Shown: piece after piece, positions 44,222 through 56,426 of the stretch | Layout: every line of letters starts with the position of its first letter | Position numbering within the stretch: position 1 is the stretch's first letter | Assembly: GCA_000151295.1 (NCBI GenBank) | Contig: GG745362.1 | Span: 379,942 to 443,941, forward strand | From: Allomyces macrogynus ATCC 38327 | Taxonomy: Eukaryota > Blastocladiomycota > Blastocladiomycetes > Blastocladiales > Blastocladiaceae | Length of the DNA: 64,000 nucleotides | Direction of reading: 5' to 3' | Position numbers and translations under genes: made by a program | The notes under the pieces: generated by a model | What the model saw: only the letters and a program-made list of their open reading frames with translations | Told to the model about the DNA's origin: nothing | The model's database searches: none

Positions 44222-45660
44222 GATGCACACTTCTCTGGTTAAGTCTGAACGACGTGGACGTGGACGACAAGACGACGTGGACGACGACTGCTTCACCGAA
44301 CCGACCATGAAACTTGCCGCAATCTGCAAGCTCACAACGAAGTCGACGGCGATCGAGGCCGTCGCCACCACCATGAACCTGCCAGCACCGTCAGCTTGGG
44401 TCGCTGCAATTGCACAACACGGCCAGCTGCCGCTCGCGACGCTTCAAGTACCCTCGGCCGAGTTTTATCGCGAGTATGCGGCGTTTGGCCCCTCCATCAA
44501 GGACACGCCGAGTGACGCGACACCGGCCATCCAGCTCGTGTGATCACTGCTCGGCCATGTTCATGTTGTGCCCATTCTCTCGTGCGAGTGGCCACAGGGC
44601 CTGCGCGAGGTGCTCGTCGGCTTGACCGTGCTTCCGCACCCAGCCGACCTTCTCGCGACGGCGATGCTGCAGCAGGTGCGCGCAACCCGGCGCTCATGAA
44701 GACGATGCTGCAAAACGACCGGTTCCTGACGGCGCTCCCGGGAGCCATGACAAGCAAGTGCGTGTCACGACAGGCCAGTTGCTCGCGCACGTCCTCGGCA
44801 CGCAGTCGCAGTTCAACACGCGTAATCAGCCCATGACACCGCGCGCGAGCTTCTCATTTATTCGCGCGGCCACTGACTGGAACAACCGCCGGATTATCCG
44901 GCTCGACGCCATGTTCCCGCTGATCCAGTGGATTGCAGACGTCTGCGATGCCGTCCGCGATCGTGCCGATGACGCTCGTCGATGTGGCCACCGAGTGCTT
45001 GGCCTCGTTCTACAACCTCGGGCTGCGGATCGGTAACCACGAGCAGTTTTCCGAGGCTGATTACAACTTGGAGGCAACGCAGGATCTCGTGCACAAGGCC
45101 GTGCGTGCGCTGTTCAACATGTGTCGATTGCGCACCGACCCGTGGCCGCCGTTGAGTAAATCGTTTGCCGAACTCGTCGACATGCTCGCGAAATGGGCGT
45201 GTCACGGACGGAATCATTGCGCAGGCCATTTTCGAGTTACTCGACGAGGTCTTGAAGCTCGCGCGCAGGCGCGGGTTCGAGGTGTCCGACAAGGGCCGCG
45301 CCGATGTTGAAAAGATTGCGATCGAAGACAATGGTAAGAAATCATGGCTCTCGGTCGACCAGCGGTCGGTGCTTTTCCAGCACGTGAGTTTCCTTGAAGC
45401 GCGCGCCAAGGGCGTCGCCCTGCCGCCCGAGGATGCCCACAACCGTGCGTGTCGGGAACACGGACGTCGTGCACCCGGACGTGCGGTCGGTCGCGCTCGA
45501 CGATCTCGCTGACGAGGAGATGCAGGGCGCGCAGGCGGCCGCGGCCGCGGACGAGAGCGGCGGTGGTGGGCTCGATGCGACCTGGCGTCAATTGCTCGCG
45601 GAACGCCGGCAAGTACTCGACGATAAGGCGTGGCTTGAAGGGATGCTTGCGGAGGCGCAC
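44222..45660 (+). pseudogene. Unrecognised gene in several frames
   Basis: Helical coding-like segments follow one another: MKLAAICKLTTKSTAIEAVA (44308), PAIQLV, then KTMLQNDRFLTALPGAMT, RASFSFIRAATDWNNRRIIRLDAMFPLIQW, MTLVDVATECLASFYNLGLRIGN and VTDGIIAQAIFELLDEVLKLARRRGF, ending near DDLADEEMQGAQ and LLAERRQVLDDKAW. Frames change at least four times; some may be introns, others indels. It runs into the SNF2-RING-like fragment. No family recognised with confidence. Confidence 0.4.
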
Positions 45661-45669
45661 CAGCAGGGT

Positions 45670-46559
45670 GACGATATCCCAACCCGACCACGCTATCCGC
45701 GTCGATCGTCGTGCAGTCCTCGCTGCGCTTGCTGATCCTGTATACGTTCTCGTTGGACCCGGCAAGACTGATCCCGTCCAGGCTGGCCCTGTTACGTTCC
45801 CATCGCTCACGACCGCGCACGCGCGCACCGACTCGCCGCGCACCGAGGCGGTCATTTGGGCGCGAGGTCGAAACGTGTTGTTTGACCCGGTGCGCGCATG
45901 GGTACTGCAGCGACTGCGCGCCCGCGGTACGTGTACGACATGTCGCGCGAAATGGGATGGGCCGTACACAAGGACCAAGTTGACGCTCGCGCCACCGATG
46001 AAACCGGACCCGGATGGGGACGCCTCGCTCGTCGACGCGGCCAAGTACGGGACTAAGATGACTGTCATCGTCGCTTACATTGCGTCGGTCGTCTGGCGCG
46101 ACCAGTCGGCGAGGGTGCTCGTGTTCTCTCAGTGCCCGCGTCTCATGGCGATCCTCACTCGCGCGCTGGCCGACGCGCGTGTTCCTGCAGTCGACTTGGA
46201 CCAGCCCGACGAGTACCGCGGCAAGGAGCAAACCCGTCGTCGCACTGCTCGCACCCGACTCGATCGACGGGCCCCTGAAGGAGACTACGCACGTCGTGCT
46301 TATCCACCCGTTTGTCGGACCGTGCGAGGTCATTGCGTACGCGGCCAAATTGAATGCGATTCGGCACGCAGTGGTCGCGGAGCAGACCCGTGAATTGACG
46401 GTGGTGCGGTTTGTCGCGTGTGATACGGTCGAGAAAGAGTTGGCGGCAAAGCGGACGGGAGTGCCGCCCACGCCAGAAGTGGCCATGCTCGATGTTGAAG
46501 GTTATGGTGGGCCGCGTGTGCATGCTGGTTTGGCCGAGGACCGCAAGGGTGATCGTTGA
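45670..46559 (+). pseudogene. Partial, frameshifted copy of the SNF2-RING gene
   Basis: Matches the C-terminal half of the gene at 51.5-56.1 kb: VTISQPDHAIRVD, VPVGPGK-like VLVGPGKTDPV, a split RING (CCLTRCAHGYCSDC in one frame, GTCTTCRAKW in another), AKYGTKMTVIVAYI, VLVFSQCPRLMAILTRAL, VVLIHPFVGPCEV and ELTVVRFVACDTVEKEL. The N-terminal ATPase lobe (GAGKT, DECH) is absent, and at least two frame changes occur. It therefore derives from an incomplete duplication, not a second enzyme. Confidence 0.75.
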
Positions 46560-46854
46560 TGACTATCTCGTTTTCGATTCTGACATTTCATCAAACGATG
46601 AGATATTCGCGAGCGCTGACCGTTTTTCCTTCAGAGGGGCTTCAAAACTGTCAGCCTTCTCCTACAGAGAAGCATTTCATCACACACAGTAATCCATGCT
46701 GGTGGCATTGTGGACGGGCAGGTATTGTTGTTTGCATCTTTGGTTTCCAACAATATATCAGAAAATTTGTTGCCAAAATGCATACAATAAAGGAAACACT
46801 CGCAACCTACTCGCTCTTCTTTTGACAAGCTTTCGATTGGCTGCAGGGACCGAC

Positions 46855-48768
46855 TCAAGCAGCCATCGATCTCGTCCGCTGATTCAGAGCCAGAGCAACA
46901 GACCAGCTCAAACATCCGACATACGCATCCTGCAGTTTTTTCCAATCCTTACGCTGCAAGATGAAACCGGCAATCGCATCTGGAGCAACGCCTGATGCTT
47001 CAAAAACAAGAGTGTCAAGCGTTTTTCCAGGTAGCGCGTCCACGACTGCTGCTGCTCCTTCTTGATCAATCTTAAAGTTGCGGAGAGTAAGATTGCGGAG
47101 ACGAGGCACGCGCCGACGCAAAACTTCACTCAGCACGAGGCCGTCCACAAAAGGGAGTTCATGATGCGAACGCTGGAAAACGATGCAGATAGACGTAACG
47201 TTTGGCCCGAGCAGAGCGCTGAGGGCTGGGATCACAGCGGCAGGCCGATCTCCACCAACGCCAAATAATGTGAGCGAGGTTAGGTTCGGGTACGAATTCT
47301 CTGCCAGCGTTTCGACTGCATCCGTCGTGACATGATAAAGCAACTCGAGCGCGCGGATGGTGGGTGGGACGCAGGCGGCAATGGCAACGGCATCCGCTTC
47401 ACTTGCAAGTGGGCCCAGGCTCAGCGTTTCGACATGTGGAGGGATCACGATATCAGCAGTAATTGCCAGCTTCTTTGGATTGTCGTCATTGAAAGGAAGA
47501 GATAAGACGAGCGTGGTCAGGCTTGCGGGAATCGCCCCCAAGAACGGGCGAGCTGCCCGATTAAGCGCACGGTTCCGAATGGGACGGCATTTTCCAAGCG
47601 GATGGGCCCTGCATTGCAAAATCAGCTCCTTGATGGCCGGAAACTTGGGCAGCACACGTGCAAGCGCTTCAGTGTCGGTCCGGTCCAGAAAATTGTAGTC
47701 GCGAATGTCAAGTTTGAGCTGCTTCAGAAGTGGGGCGACAACCGACACGAGCAGCGGCTCAACGTCAGATGGCGCACCGTTCAATTTGAGCAGCCTGAGT
47801 TCTGAAAATGGCGCAAACGTTGATTGACGCTCAATTTTGGCTAGGACGAATTCGGAATCGCACTGGAATCGCAAGGACTGAACCGTGCGTGGTGTCGCTT
47901 GCAGAATGGCCATCCAGTCGCATGTATCATCGCCACGCTCCGTCACTTGAAGCGAACGAAGTTTAGTCAAGCTCATGAGAGCCGCCACAAATGTCTCAGA
48001 ACCATCTTTCGGCAGGTCCACAGAAAGATCTCGCAGAGCGGGGGGCAACAGTGCCAGAAGGTGGGACCAAACTGGGCCAACCGTTGCAATGTCAAGCGTG
48101 AGCGACCCGAGCAAGGGTGGAAGACGCGCCAACTCAATCGTCCGATTCGCGCACTCGCCTTCGTAGACGAAAATGGGCCCTTGAATGGCTGAGAACGGCA
48201 CCTGGAATTTTCTTTTGATGAGCATGGTGCTGTTAAGCGCATACAGATCGTGATGGTCCGTGACTTTGCTTTCAGTGCCCCAGCGCTCCTCGTCTACATA
48301 ATTGGCCTCGAGAACCAGGTATGCGCGCGGTGGATCGTCGAATCGAGTGACTGCAATGCGGCCGACGCCACTGATAGCAAGACATTCGCGTATGTCAATG
48401 AGATTTTCGGTGCCAGGGACAAAAGGATGATCAAACAGGTTGTGAATTCTGGATTGGCGGATGGCCATATCGAGGGCTGGTGCAAACCAAAATGGCGACG
48501 TTTGCGCCAGCTCCACAAGATCGGCGTTCCGGCCGTCAGGACGGACGAGCCACTCGGCAATACGAGTCTTGACAACTGTTGGCAGGCTCTCGATGGGAGA
48601 GAGCACACGTTGAGGTTCACAATCGACTGTATCTTGGTACGCCGAATCAGGGCGCGACTGAGCAACGAGAGCCGATACTTCCCCCATGACTTTGGTCGTG
48701 TCGCTGTTCTGGAGAAGAGATGATGGGGATGATTTTTCCTGGGCGAACTGTGACGGAAGAAGGTTCAT
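46855..48768 (-). CDS. F-box/leucine-rich-repeat-like protein
   Basis: Uninterrupted 637 aa from ATG 48768 (MNLLPSQFAQ), chosen over the in-frame upstream ATG because a TTTATAAA box sits ~35 bp before it. Residues ~60-95 (ESLPTVVKTRIAEWLVRPDGRNADLVELAQTSPFW, given here only as an F-box-like block) precede about ten LRR-like units (LRDLSVDLPKDG, LRSLQVTERGD, LRLLKLNGAPSD, LTTLVLSLPFND, IRALELLYHVT, LTSLTLFGVGG, LRNLTLRNFKID). Likely an SCF substrate receptor. Lower GC than the flanking housekeeping genes. Confidence 0.65.
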   Translation of the reverse strand: MNLLPSQFAQEKSSPSSLLQNSDTTKVMGEVSALVAQSRPDSAYQDTVDCEPQRVLSPIESLPTVVKTRIAEWLVRPDGRNADLVELAQTSPFWFAPALDMAIRQSRIHNLFDHPFVPGTENLIDIRECLAISGVGRIAVTRFDDPPRAYLVLEANYVDEERWGTESKVTDHHDLYALNSTMLIKRKFQVPFSAIQGPIFVYEGECANRTIELARLPPLLGSLTLDIATVGPVWSHLLALLPPALRDLSVDLPKDGSETFVAALMSLTKLRSLQVTERGDDTCDWMAILQATPRTVQSLRFQCDSEFVLAKIERQSTFAPFSELRLLKLNGAPSDVEPLLVSVVAPLLKQLKLDIRDYNFLDRTDTEALARVLPKFPAIKELILQCRAHPLGKCRPIRNRALNRAARPFLGAIPASLTTLVLSLPFNDDNPKKLAITADIVIPPHVETLSLGPLASEADAVAIAACVPPTIRALELLYHVTTDAVETLAENSYPNLTSLTLFGVGGDRPAAVIPALSALLGPNVTSICIVFQRSHHELPFVDGLVLSEVLRRRVPRLRNLTLRNFKIDQEGAAAVVDALPGKTLDTLVFEASGVAPDAIAGFILQRKDWKKLQDAYVGCLSWSVALALNQRTRSMAA

Positions 48769-51504
48769 GAGAGCAGTCGATGAAGTGGGGCAGGTGGCTT
48801 TATAAATCCTCGAAGGGACGAAAACATGTTTGAACTGACGTGGGCCATGACGTGGTCCTTCTTCTGACGTGGGAGGACGTAACAAGATTCAGGCTGAGCC
48901 GGACGCAATGGGCATCACGCTGACCGGTTGGAAAAACAGGAGACTATGAAATATCAGCAATGAACGCAGCGAGAGTTTCTTGTTAGGGCAGGTCCACCCT
49001 TCTGCCTCTCTGCACCAAGTTTAGCACTCTTCAAGTAACAGCCATCGGGCGGGTCAGCCGGTAATTTCCATGGCCGTGCGTGTTGGCCATTCACAGCGAG
49101 TCAGTCTTCCTCATGAGCATCTGCACAATCGCACGCTCGTCGCGCTTCACTATTTGCGACAGCCACACCACCGTCAACGTCTACCACTACTGCGCGTTTG
49201 ACAAACTCGACATGTGCCTTACCCGGGGCTCGCCAGGGCCACGTCGAGAGTGATGCGCGCAGGAAGTTGATGCTCGCCTGCTGGACACGGTTGATTTGCC
49301 CGCCCGCCGTACTCCAGAAGACGAATCGATTGTGGGAACGGTGTGGACGCGGCGCTGACTGGGATCAAGTCAGGCCTGGGGGATGGAGGGGTTTGCTTCG
49401 ACTTTGACTGTGGCGAATATACTTGTTCTGTCGTGTGCTTCGCGCTGGAGTCACTGCCCTCTGCCTCCTGAAATGACTCTCGTCCCTACGCAGCGTTCCG
49501 ACGCCTGCTAGGCGAGCGAGGTCAGACTGACTGGGCAAAAGCACCGCGCGCACGTCCAAAGGGGCCACAATCGCGTCCGCGTCGTTGTGGGCCTCCCTCG
49601 GCGTGGGCACCAGCTCTTATGGTCGCCTTACCCGCTAACTAAGTCAGGCGGACAGAGAAACCGACAGAAACAACACAAAAGCTCACAAAACCGGCAAAAG
49701 GTCACAAAGCACAAAGAAAACCAAGAAAGATTGCGCGAGGCGCAAAACAGAAAACGGTGGAAACGGAAGCCACAGGGGACGAGGCGGATCGCACTTGGAT
49801 CTAAGTCCCAGAAACCGGAAACTGCGTGTGAACCAAGGGCGACCACGTCACTACCACAACGGATGGGCGGAGAATAGCTGGTACCTCACTCCTCTACTCT
49901 CTTCGCGCTCGTCCGCACATATGGTCTGGTGCGGTTTGCTCCTGACGCGGCATGGTCCACACCGGTCGTCACGTTCCCATCTCTGCCGCGCCGTTCCACT
50001 TCCGCACACCACAGCGCGCGGTCCTGCTTGGCAGTCAGGAACGCTGGTGCGCGGTCAGTTTGGTTGTCCGCGACGCTGACGCGCGCGTCAGGCTCGACCG
50101 TCCGTGTTGACGTGCTGCACTGAGGCTTGTTGCCACGTGTAGATGCCGCGGTCAGGCGCGCATTCCTGCTCGTGATACGCGTGTAATTGAATAATCTCAG
50201 TTTCTGCGCGCCCTCGCGCACCACGGCCCTCCTCCGCCGCGGAATCCACGGTCCCCTTTGACGCGCCGAGAGGCCACTTCGACAGTTGCTGAAATGGGGG
50301 TGCGTTTTTACCGCCTTGCACCAGGCGAATTGAGTGTGGGAGCAAGCGCGCCATGCTCGGGTGGAGTAACGGCAGGCACTGTATCGCCCAATGCTTTGCG
50401 CCTTAACTCTTCTTGCCCCCATCCGGCTGCGCGGCCCCGAAAAGTTTGCGGATACCGCGATCATGTGCCACGCGCTTCAGTTAGAGGTTGCCACAGCCGC
50501 TCGACTGGCGAGATCGGGTGGAAAAGGCACCTTGCTCGAAATCTCACGTTAGTTAACTTCTAGCGTTCGTCTTCACGAAAGAACGGGCCCATGCGATCCG
50601 CAGGAACACTATAGTTGTGATTTCGGGAGATGCTAGCGCAGGTTTGCCAAAGAACTTGGTGTTCCCAACGGCCTTTTACTTCTCCACCCAGTATGCGCGC
50701 CAGCCCTGTCCAAGCCGAGGTTGTGCAGTACCATTTTTTCATAGCCATACCCAACACGGCGATGTTATTCTCCACCCGACAAACGCGTCCGCCATCCAAA
50801 TCACAATTATGATTCTCTCGTCCTTGCCGCATAACGCGTTGCGCACACGCGAAGTGTGCGCCCATCATCCACATTGTGGTCACGCTCTTACATTCCGCCA
50901 CTGTTGTAGGTACCCAACCGCTGCGCAACATTCTCCTCCACCTGACCTAGCGACCGACGATCAAAGTGCGGTCGTGACCTTCCGCGCCCGCCGACGCTGT
51001 TACGTCCTCGGTGCGATGTTGCTCTTCCCCAGCCGAGACGCGCCCACTGTTCGAACCGTGGTCGCTTTCGCCCGCGCCACTGTTGTTGTACCTCATGATG
51101 TGGTGTTTGTGTGTCAAATGACACCCTCACGTTCCTTATTGTTGGATTGATAGCGTTCGTGCTCACGCAGATCGTTGGGGGTACTCATCCCAGAATGCTA
51201 GTAACCGCGTGAGCACTTTTATTGAGAGGAATAACTCGAGACGGGCCGGGCAGGGGGCGGAGCCGAGGTCAACGGCGCTCGGCCAGATGTGAGACAGTCA
51301 CATGAATTGCACATGATGCGGCATGGCGGCTGCGAACCACACCAAGCCGACTTCCGCCAGCGTCGACTCACACGATCCACGTTGGTTGGCAGTTGGGCGC
51401 ACACCTCGCACACGCGACGCGCTCAAGACGAATCCGACCTCGACCGTGACGCGCACGCGTACGACACGCCACGACTGCCTGCAAGCTCTGCCGCACCCGC
51501 AACC
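48769..51504. other. Gene-poor interval
   Basis: No gene was recognised in 2.7 kb. Several overlapping frames on both strands (for example near 49886-50464 and 50560-51150) are Arg/His/Ser-rich and share no domain. An A/C-rich purine tract lies at 49650-49760. A GCGTTCGT..TCACG motif occurs at 50563 and again at 51153. Confidence 0.4.
48799..48806 (-). promoter_or_regulatory. TATA box of the F-box/LRR-like gene
   Basis: On the minus strand, ATTTATAAAG lies about 35 bp before the chosen ATG. Confidence 0.5.
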
Positions 51505-54500
51505 ATGGCCGACGACGCTGCTGCGCCCGCCGCGCGGCCCGCCAAGCGCCGCCGCCGCACCACGGCCGCGGCCGACCAAGACAATACTGCCGACGCGCCC
51601 CGCTGGCCGCTGCCGCTCCTGGCCCCGCACCACTCGCCGATCCCGCTGCCGAAGACGCGCTCGCTCCACCGCCACCCGCGGCGCGCGGCCGTGGGCGCGG
51701 TCGTGGTCGAGGCCGTGGCGCGCGCGGAGCCGCGACTCCAAAGACCGCGACGCCGCGCGCGCGTAAACCCAAGGCGGCGCCGCCCGACGAACTGGACGAG
51801 ACCGATCCAACCTTGCCGCCGCACGCGATCGACGAGCGGCCCGGGTCCCTTGCCGAGACGGCACACGACCGCAATTACTGGGACCGCGTTCCGCCCGAAG
51901 TCTGGGCCGACCGCGACGAGAATGTGGCGCCCCAAGAGGACCAGGACGGTGGGGACGACGATCCGGCGACCAGCTGGTGGCGGTTCTATCCGGACGTCCT
52001 CGAGGAGGGCGGCACGCCGGCACGCGCGACGCGGCGCGCAGAGCGGATCGGTGGGGACGATAGTGACGACGATGATGAGGACGACAGTGAGTCAAGCGAC
52101 GCGAGTGATTCAGACCGCGACCGTTCCGCCGTCGCGTCGTCCAGCACCGCCCCGCCGCCACCCCCATCGGCGGCGGCCACGCACACGCTCGACAACGACG
52201 ACGATCTCCTCGCCGCCGCCGTCCAGGCGCAGGCCGCGCTGCGCAACCGCGCCAACGACTACGCGTCGACCTACGATCTCCTGCGCGGCCGCGGCCTGCC
52301 CGCTGCCGCAACCATGCCTGGTCCCGCCGGCATTAACAACCGGCAGCCAAACAATGCCGCCGACGACGAGGTCATAGAGTACCGCGAGCCCGAGCCCGAC
52401 GCGAACCTGCTCTTCCTGTGCTCGTCCGACACGTTCTCGACGTGCCGTCGTCTGCCGCTGCCGACCGGATTCCTCACCAATGACCGGTGTGCTCCACGCG
52501 GCCTGATCGTCGCGCGCGTCGAGCCGTATACGATCAAGGAACTGGTCGTGCGCCGCCCGCGGATCGGCACGCACGGCCGGTACGTCTATGACATGTACGA
52601 CTACTTGGACTGGGAGAACGTGACCTACCGGTTGCCCGACACGGACCCGCGCGTGATCAACGGCCAGTGGGACCAGGTCACGGACGAGGATTTCTTGGAA
52701 CTTGAGCGCGCCGACCCGTACTCGTCTCGCGTTGTGCGGCCCACGCCCGGCGCACGCAACGAGCGCGTCGAGGGGGACGTGGTGACGCAGCCGCCGGCGC
52801 CGATTTCGCGGAAACTCGAGACACGGCTCAAGTGGCGGCTGGCCGCGGACGCTGAGTACATGGACGACGGCGACGCGCGGCCCTTGGCCGAACGGAACGG
52901 TGGTGATCACAACGATGATGCCCCCGTCCCCGATGCCGCCGAGAACGCCGACGGCGGCGAGGCGAGCAAGGCCCGCTTTCGTGCGGGCCAGCCGGTCCCG
53001 GCCTTCAGCGACATTGAGTGGGCACGCAAGTGGACGCCCGCGCACGCGCCCTTCTACACGCTCGTATTGCGCGCGATTCGCGGGTCCGAGTACGACCACG
53101 GGTCCGAGACGCGCGATATCCCGCGGCAGCATTATTACGGCGCGGCGACGGCCTACCGGTACCATTTGTGCATCTACGTGGACGTGGCCAAAGCCGTGGC
53201 GGCCATCAACCGCGGCGCCGAAGTGCCGCTGCTCGGCCATTTCCTGTTCAAAGCCGCGAGTTTGATCAGGACCGTCCGCACCGCCGAATTGCCGAAATTG
53301 TACGTGCCCGACACGCTGGAGGGCGGACACGCCGAACTCGATGTGCTGCCCGGGTTCCAGCATACTTTGCGCCCGTACCAGAAACGGAGTCTCGGGTGGT
53401 TGGTCGCGCTTGAGCGCGACCCGAAAGCGCGGACCCTCTGGGTGCGCAAGCTCCCGGACCACGCGACGACGCTCGAGAAATCCGAGTTTGAGTCGTACGA
53501 GGCCGCGGATATCCCCGTGGTCGTGGCGCTCGCGCAGGGCGGTCCCTGGTTCAACCTGTACACGCGGCAGTGGGCGCGGGTCAATTACTGGGCGCGCACG
53601 CGCGCGCCGATCGTGCCCGTCGAGTGCCGCGGCGCGCTGGAAGTGAGTCGAGTCGGCGCGGGCAAGACGGTCACGGCGCTCGCGCTCGTGCATGCGAATC
53701 CGTTTTCGAGCGTGCGCGAGATTCCCTGGGCGCATCCGGGAGATCGCGATCGGTACCTTGTGAGCCGCGCGACGCTGGTCGTCGTGCGGTCTGATTTGGC
53801 CGCACAGTGGTACAACGAGGCCAAGCGCGCGTTGCCGCCGTCGGCTAAGATTTTCCAACTGACGACGATTCACGAGTACCGCAAAATGACGTGGAACGAT
53901 TTGCTGTTGGCTGATGTCGTGATTGTCTCGACGGCGTTCTTGCAGAACACGAACTACCGCGCGCGGATTCTCGAATTGATTGGCGCCGCCAAGTACCACT
54001 TGCCACCGGACTCGACCGAGGGCATTGCGCAGGCGTCCATGTACGACGATTTCGGGCATTTCCGCAGCGGCACGGGCGCGATCACGACGCCGTACCGCGA
54101 CTGGGAACTCGCCGCGTCGACCGACTCGTACCACGCGTTCACGGCGCGCATGGACCGGCACCTGTTCTGGCTCAACCAGCGCGGCCGTTCGGCGTTTGGG
54201 AAAGAAACGAATGCTGTGATTCTCGAACGTGTGCACTTCCATCGCGCGGTCATCGACGAGTGCCACGAGTTGGGCGTGGTCACGGCGTCGCAGGCAGAAT
54301 CGCAGCCCGAGTACGCGTACCGCCGCGGCGGTGGGAAACGCAAGAACGCGTCCAAGACGGAAAAGGCCGAGATGCTGCTGTCGGGTCTGCGCGCGTCGTT
54401 TTGGTTGGGGTTGACGGGCACGCCGCCGATCAATAAGCCCGAGTCGGTCCTGGCGCTCGCCGAGTCGGTGCACGTGCATGGGCTGCCCAAGACGCGCGCG

Positions 54501-56133
54501 GCCGCGCAGGCGTTTTTGAACGGGTCGGTGCGCCGGAATAACCCGACGCTCACGGTCCCGCCAGTGCATTACCGGACCGAGTGGGTGACGATGACCGCGG
54601 CCGAGATGGGCTTGATGGCGTCGCTCGACACGCACGGCGCCCTGCCGACGCTCGCGCGACTCATGATGTGCAACCACCACCAGATCACCGACGCGCTTGT
54701 TGCGCTCACGGGGACCGAGGGCGAGCACACGGTCGACCAAGTGGCTGCGTTGCTGCAGACCGTGCGCGAGACCAAGATGGCCGACCACGCCAAGCATGCG
54801 CGCGACCTGCAGACCGACTTGGCCAAATCGCTCGGCCGACTGCATGCGCTCGTCGTCACCTACCCGAACGTCGCCGCCGCCCTGCCAGGCACGGGGGTCA
54901 CGGTCGTCCAGCCCGGCAACGTGATTCGCGTCGACGGTCACGTTGCGCTCACCGCGCTCGCACTCGAGGCGCACGTGCCCGTCGGACCCGGTAAGCCTGA
55001 CCCGGTGCCCGAGAACGCCGTGCCCGTCCCGATCCCGTCGGCCGCGGCGACGCGGTCGGAAGCCCCGAGGACGGACGCGCAGAAATGGGCGCGGCGGCTC
55101 GTGCAGGCCTACCGCGAGCTGGCCGACGTGCAGCGGCAATTGCGTGCGGTGGCCGGCGAGTGGAATTTCATGAACGCGGTGCTCGATGCGATTCGAAGCG
55201 CCGAGGCGCAGGCGTGTCCGCTGTGCCTCGAGGAGATTGAGGTCGGGCAGCCGCTCGTCATGACGCGGTGCGGGCACGTCTACTGTACCGACTGCTCGAG
55301 GGCCATGTTGCAGCGCGTGCCGCGGCGGTGTGCGATTTGCCGTGGCGATTTGGAAGGCGCGCATGCGGTGACGCGGATGGTGTTGGCGCCGCCCGAGGCC
55401 GAGGGGGAGGGTGAGGCCGAGGAGAAAAAGGACGAGGCCGAGAAGGACGAGAAGAAGGACGGCGAGGAAGGCGACGGGATCGATTACGCGAAATACGGGT
55501 CCAAGATCCGCGCGCTCGTCGCGTACGTGCGCCGCGTGCTCGCCGCTGACCCGACGGCCAAGCTTATCTTGTTCTCGCAGTTCCGCCGGCTCACGGCACT
55601 CATCTCACGCGCGTTTTCCGAGTTCAATATCCCAAACGTGCGTATGGCCGGTGGGAATGTGCTCTCGAAGCGCCGTGCGGTGACGCTGTTCCGCACGGAC
55701 CCGGACATGAAGGTGCTGTTCTTGTCGTCCGACGACTGTGTCTCGGGACTGCACTTGACCGAGGCCAACCATGTCGTGATCGTGCACCCGTTCTTGGGGG
55801 CGTCGGAGACGATGTCGCGCGCGTACGAAATGCAAGGTACGACGTTTCCCTTTGCCGTTGACTCCTAGCTTTTTCTTCTCGAACTGACTTTGACTTTTCG
55901 ATCTAGGCATTGCGCGTGCGGTGCGTGCCGGCCAGACGCGCGAGGTCACGGTCGTGCGGTTTGTGACGCGCAATACGATTGAGGAAGAAATGACGGCGCG
56001 GCGGACCGACGTGCAGTTGGCGCCCGCGGCGATGGCCGCCGTGGCCGTGGCCGCGGCCGAGGGGGAGGGGGCCGGCGCGGCCGAGGGGGAGCCGATGGAG
56101 GGGGTCGTGGAGGAGGGCGTGGGGGATGCGTGA
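51505..56133 (+). CDS. SNF2-family ATPase with inserted RING finger (Rad5/SHPRH-like)
   Basis: The main exon runs to 55836, and the last exon is 55907-56133 (donor GTACG, acceptor CTAG). The frame is open without break from 51813; the ATG at 51505 (MADDAAAPAARP) is in another frame, so the N-terminus needs an unseen splice or indel; RGRGRG and KPKAAPP lie just before 51813. From 51813: TLRPYQKRSLGWLV (~519), Walker A GAGKT (~614), DECH (~815), LTGTPP (~867), RING C3HC4 (~1135-1176: CPLC, CGHVYCTDC, CAIC), helicase lobe 2 LILFSQFRRL, GLHLTEANHVVIVHP and RAVRAGQ across the intron. A RING between SNF2 lobes is typical of Rad5, HLTF and SHPRH, which polyubiquitinate PCNA in damage tolerance; the HIRAN domain was not seen. 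Confidence 0.88.
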
Positions 56134-56426
56134 GTGGTGATTGAAGAGGTGGATTAGAGCGAGAGTGGGTGCTGGTTCGAGTTTGTGCCGTTTTGGTTGG
56201 TGTTGTTGATCATGTTGCGGTACGCGTTGTTTTGGATCCGATTGGTTTGAATCAAGCGTTTTCTGTTTGACTTGATCATTTCCATGCCAATTGGCCGGCC
56301 AGAGCAGGCTTCCCAACAATCGGCGAATCTCGACGATTGCAAAACGAGCCATGTTTTCAATCGTATGTCCTTCTCCACAACGACGACATGCGCAAACGTG
56401 CGGGCCCACGACAGAGCCGTCGCGCG

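Noticed and set aside
49886..51150. Several overlapping 100-190 codon frames
   Set aside because: Both strands are equally open, residues are His/Arg/Ser-rich, and no promoter or domain supports any of them.
52110..55364. A 1084-codon open frame antisense to the SNF2-RING gene
   Set aside because: It is His/Arg-rich without domains and arises from GC-rich third positions opposite a strongly conserved gene.
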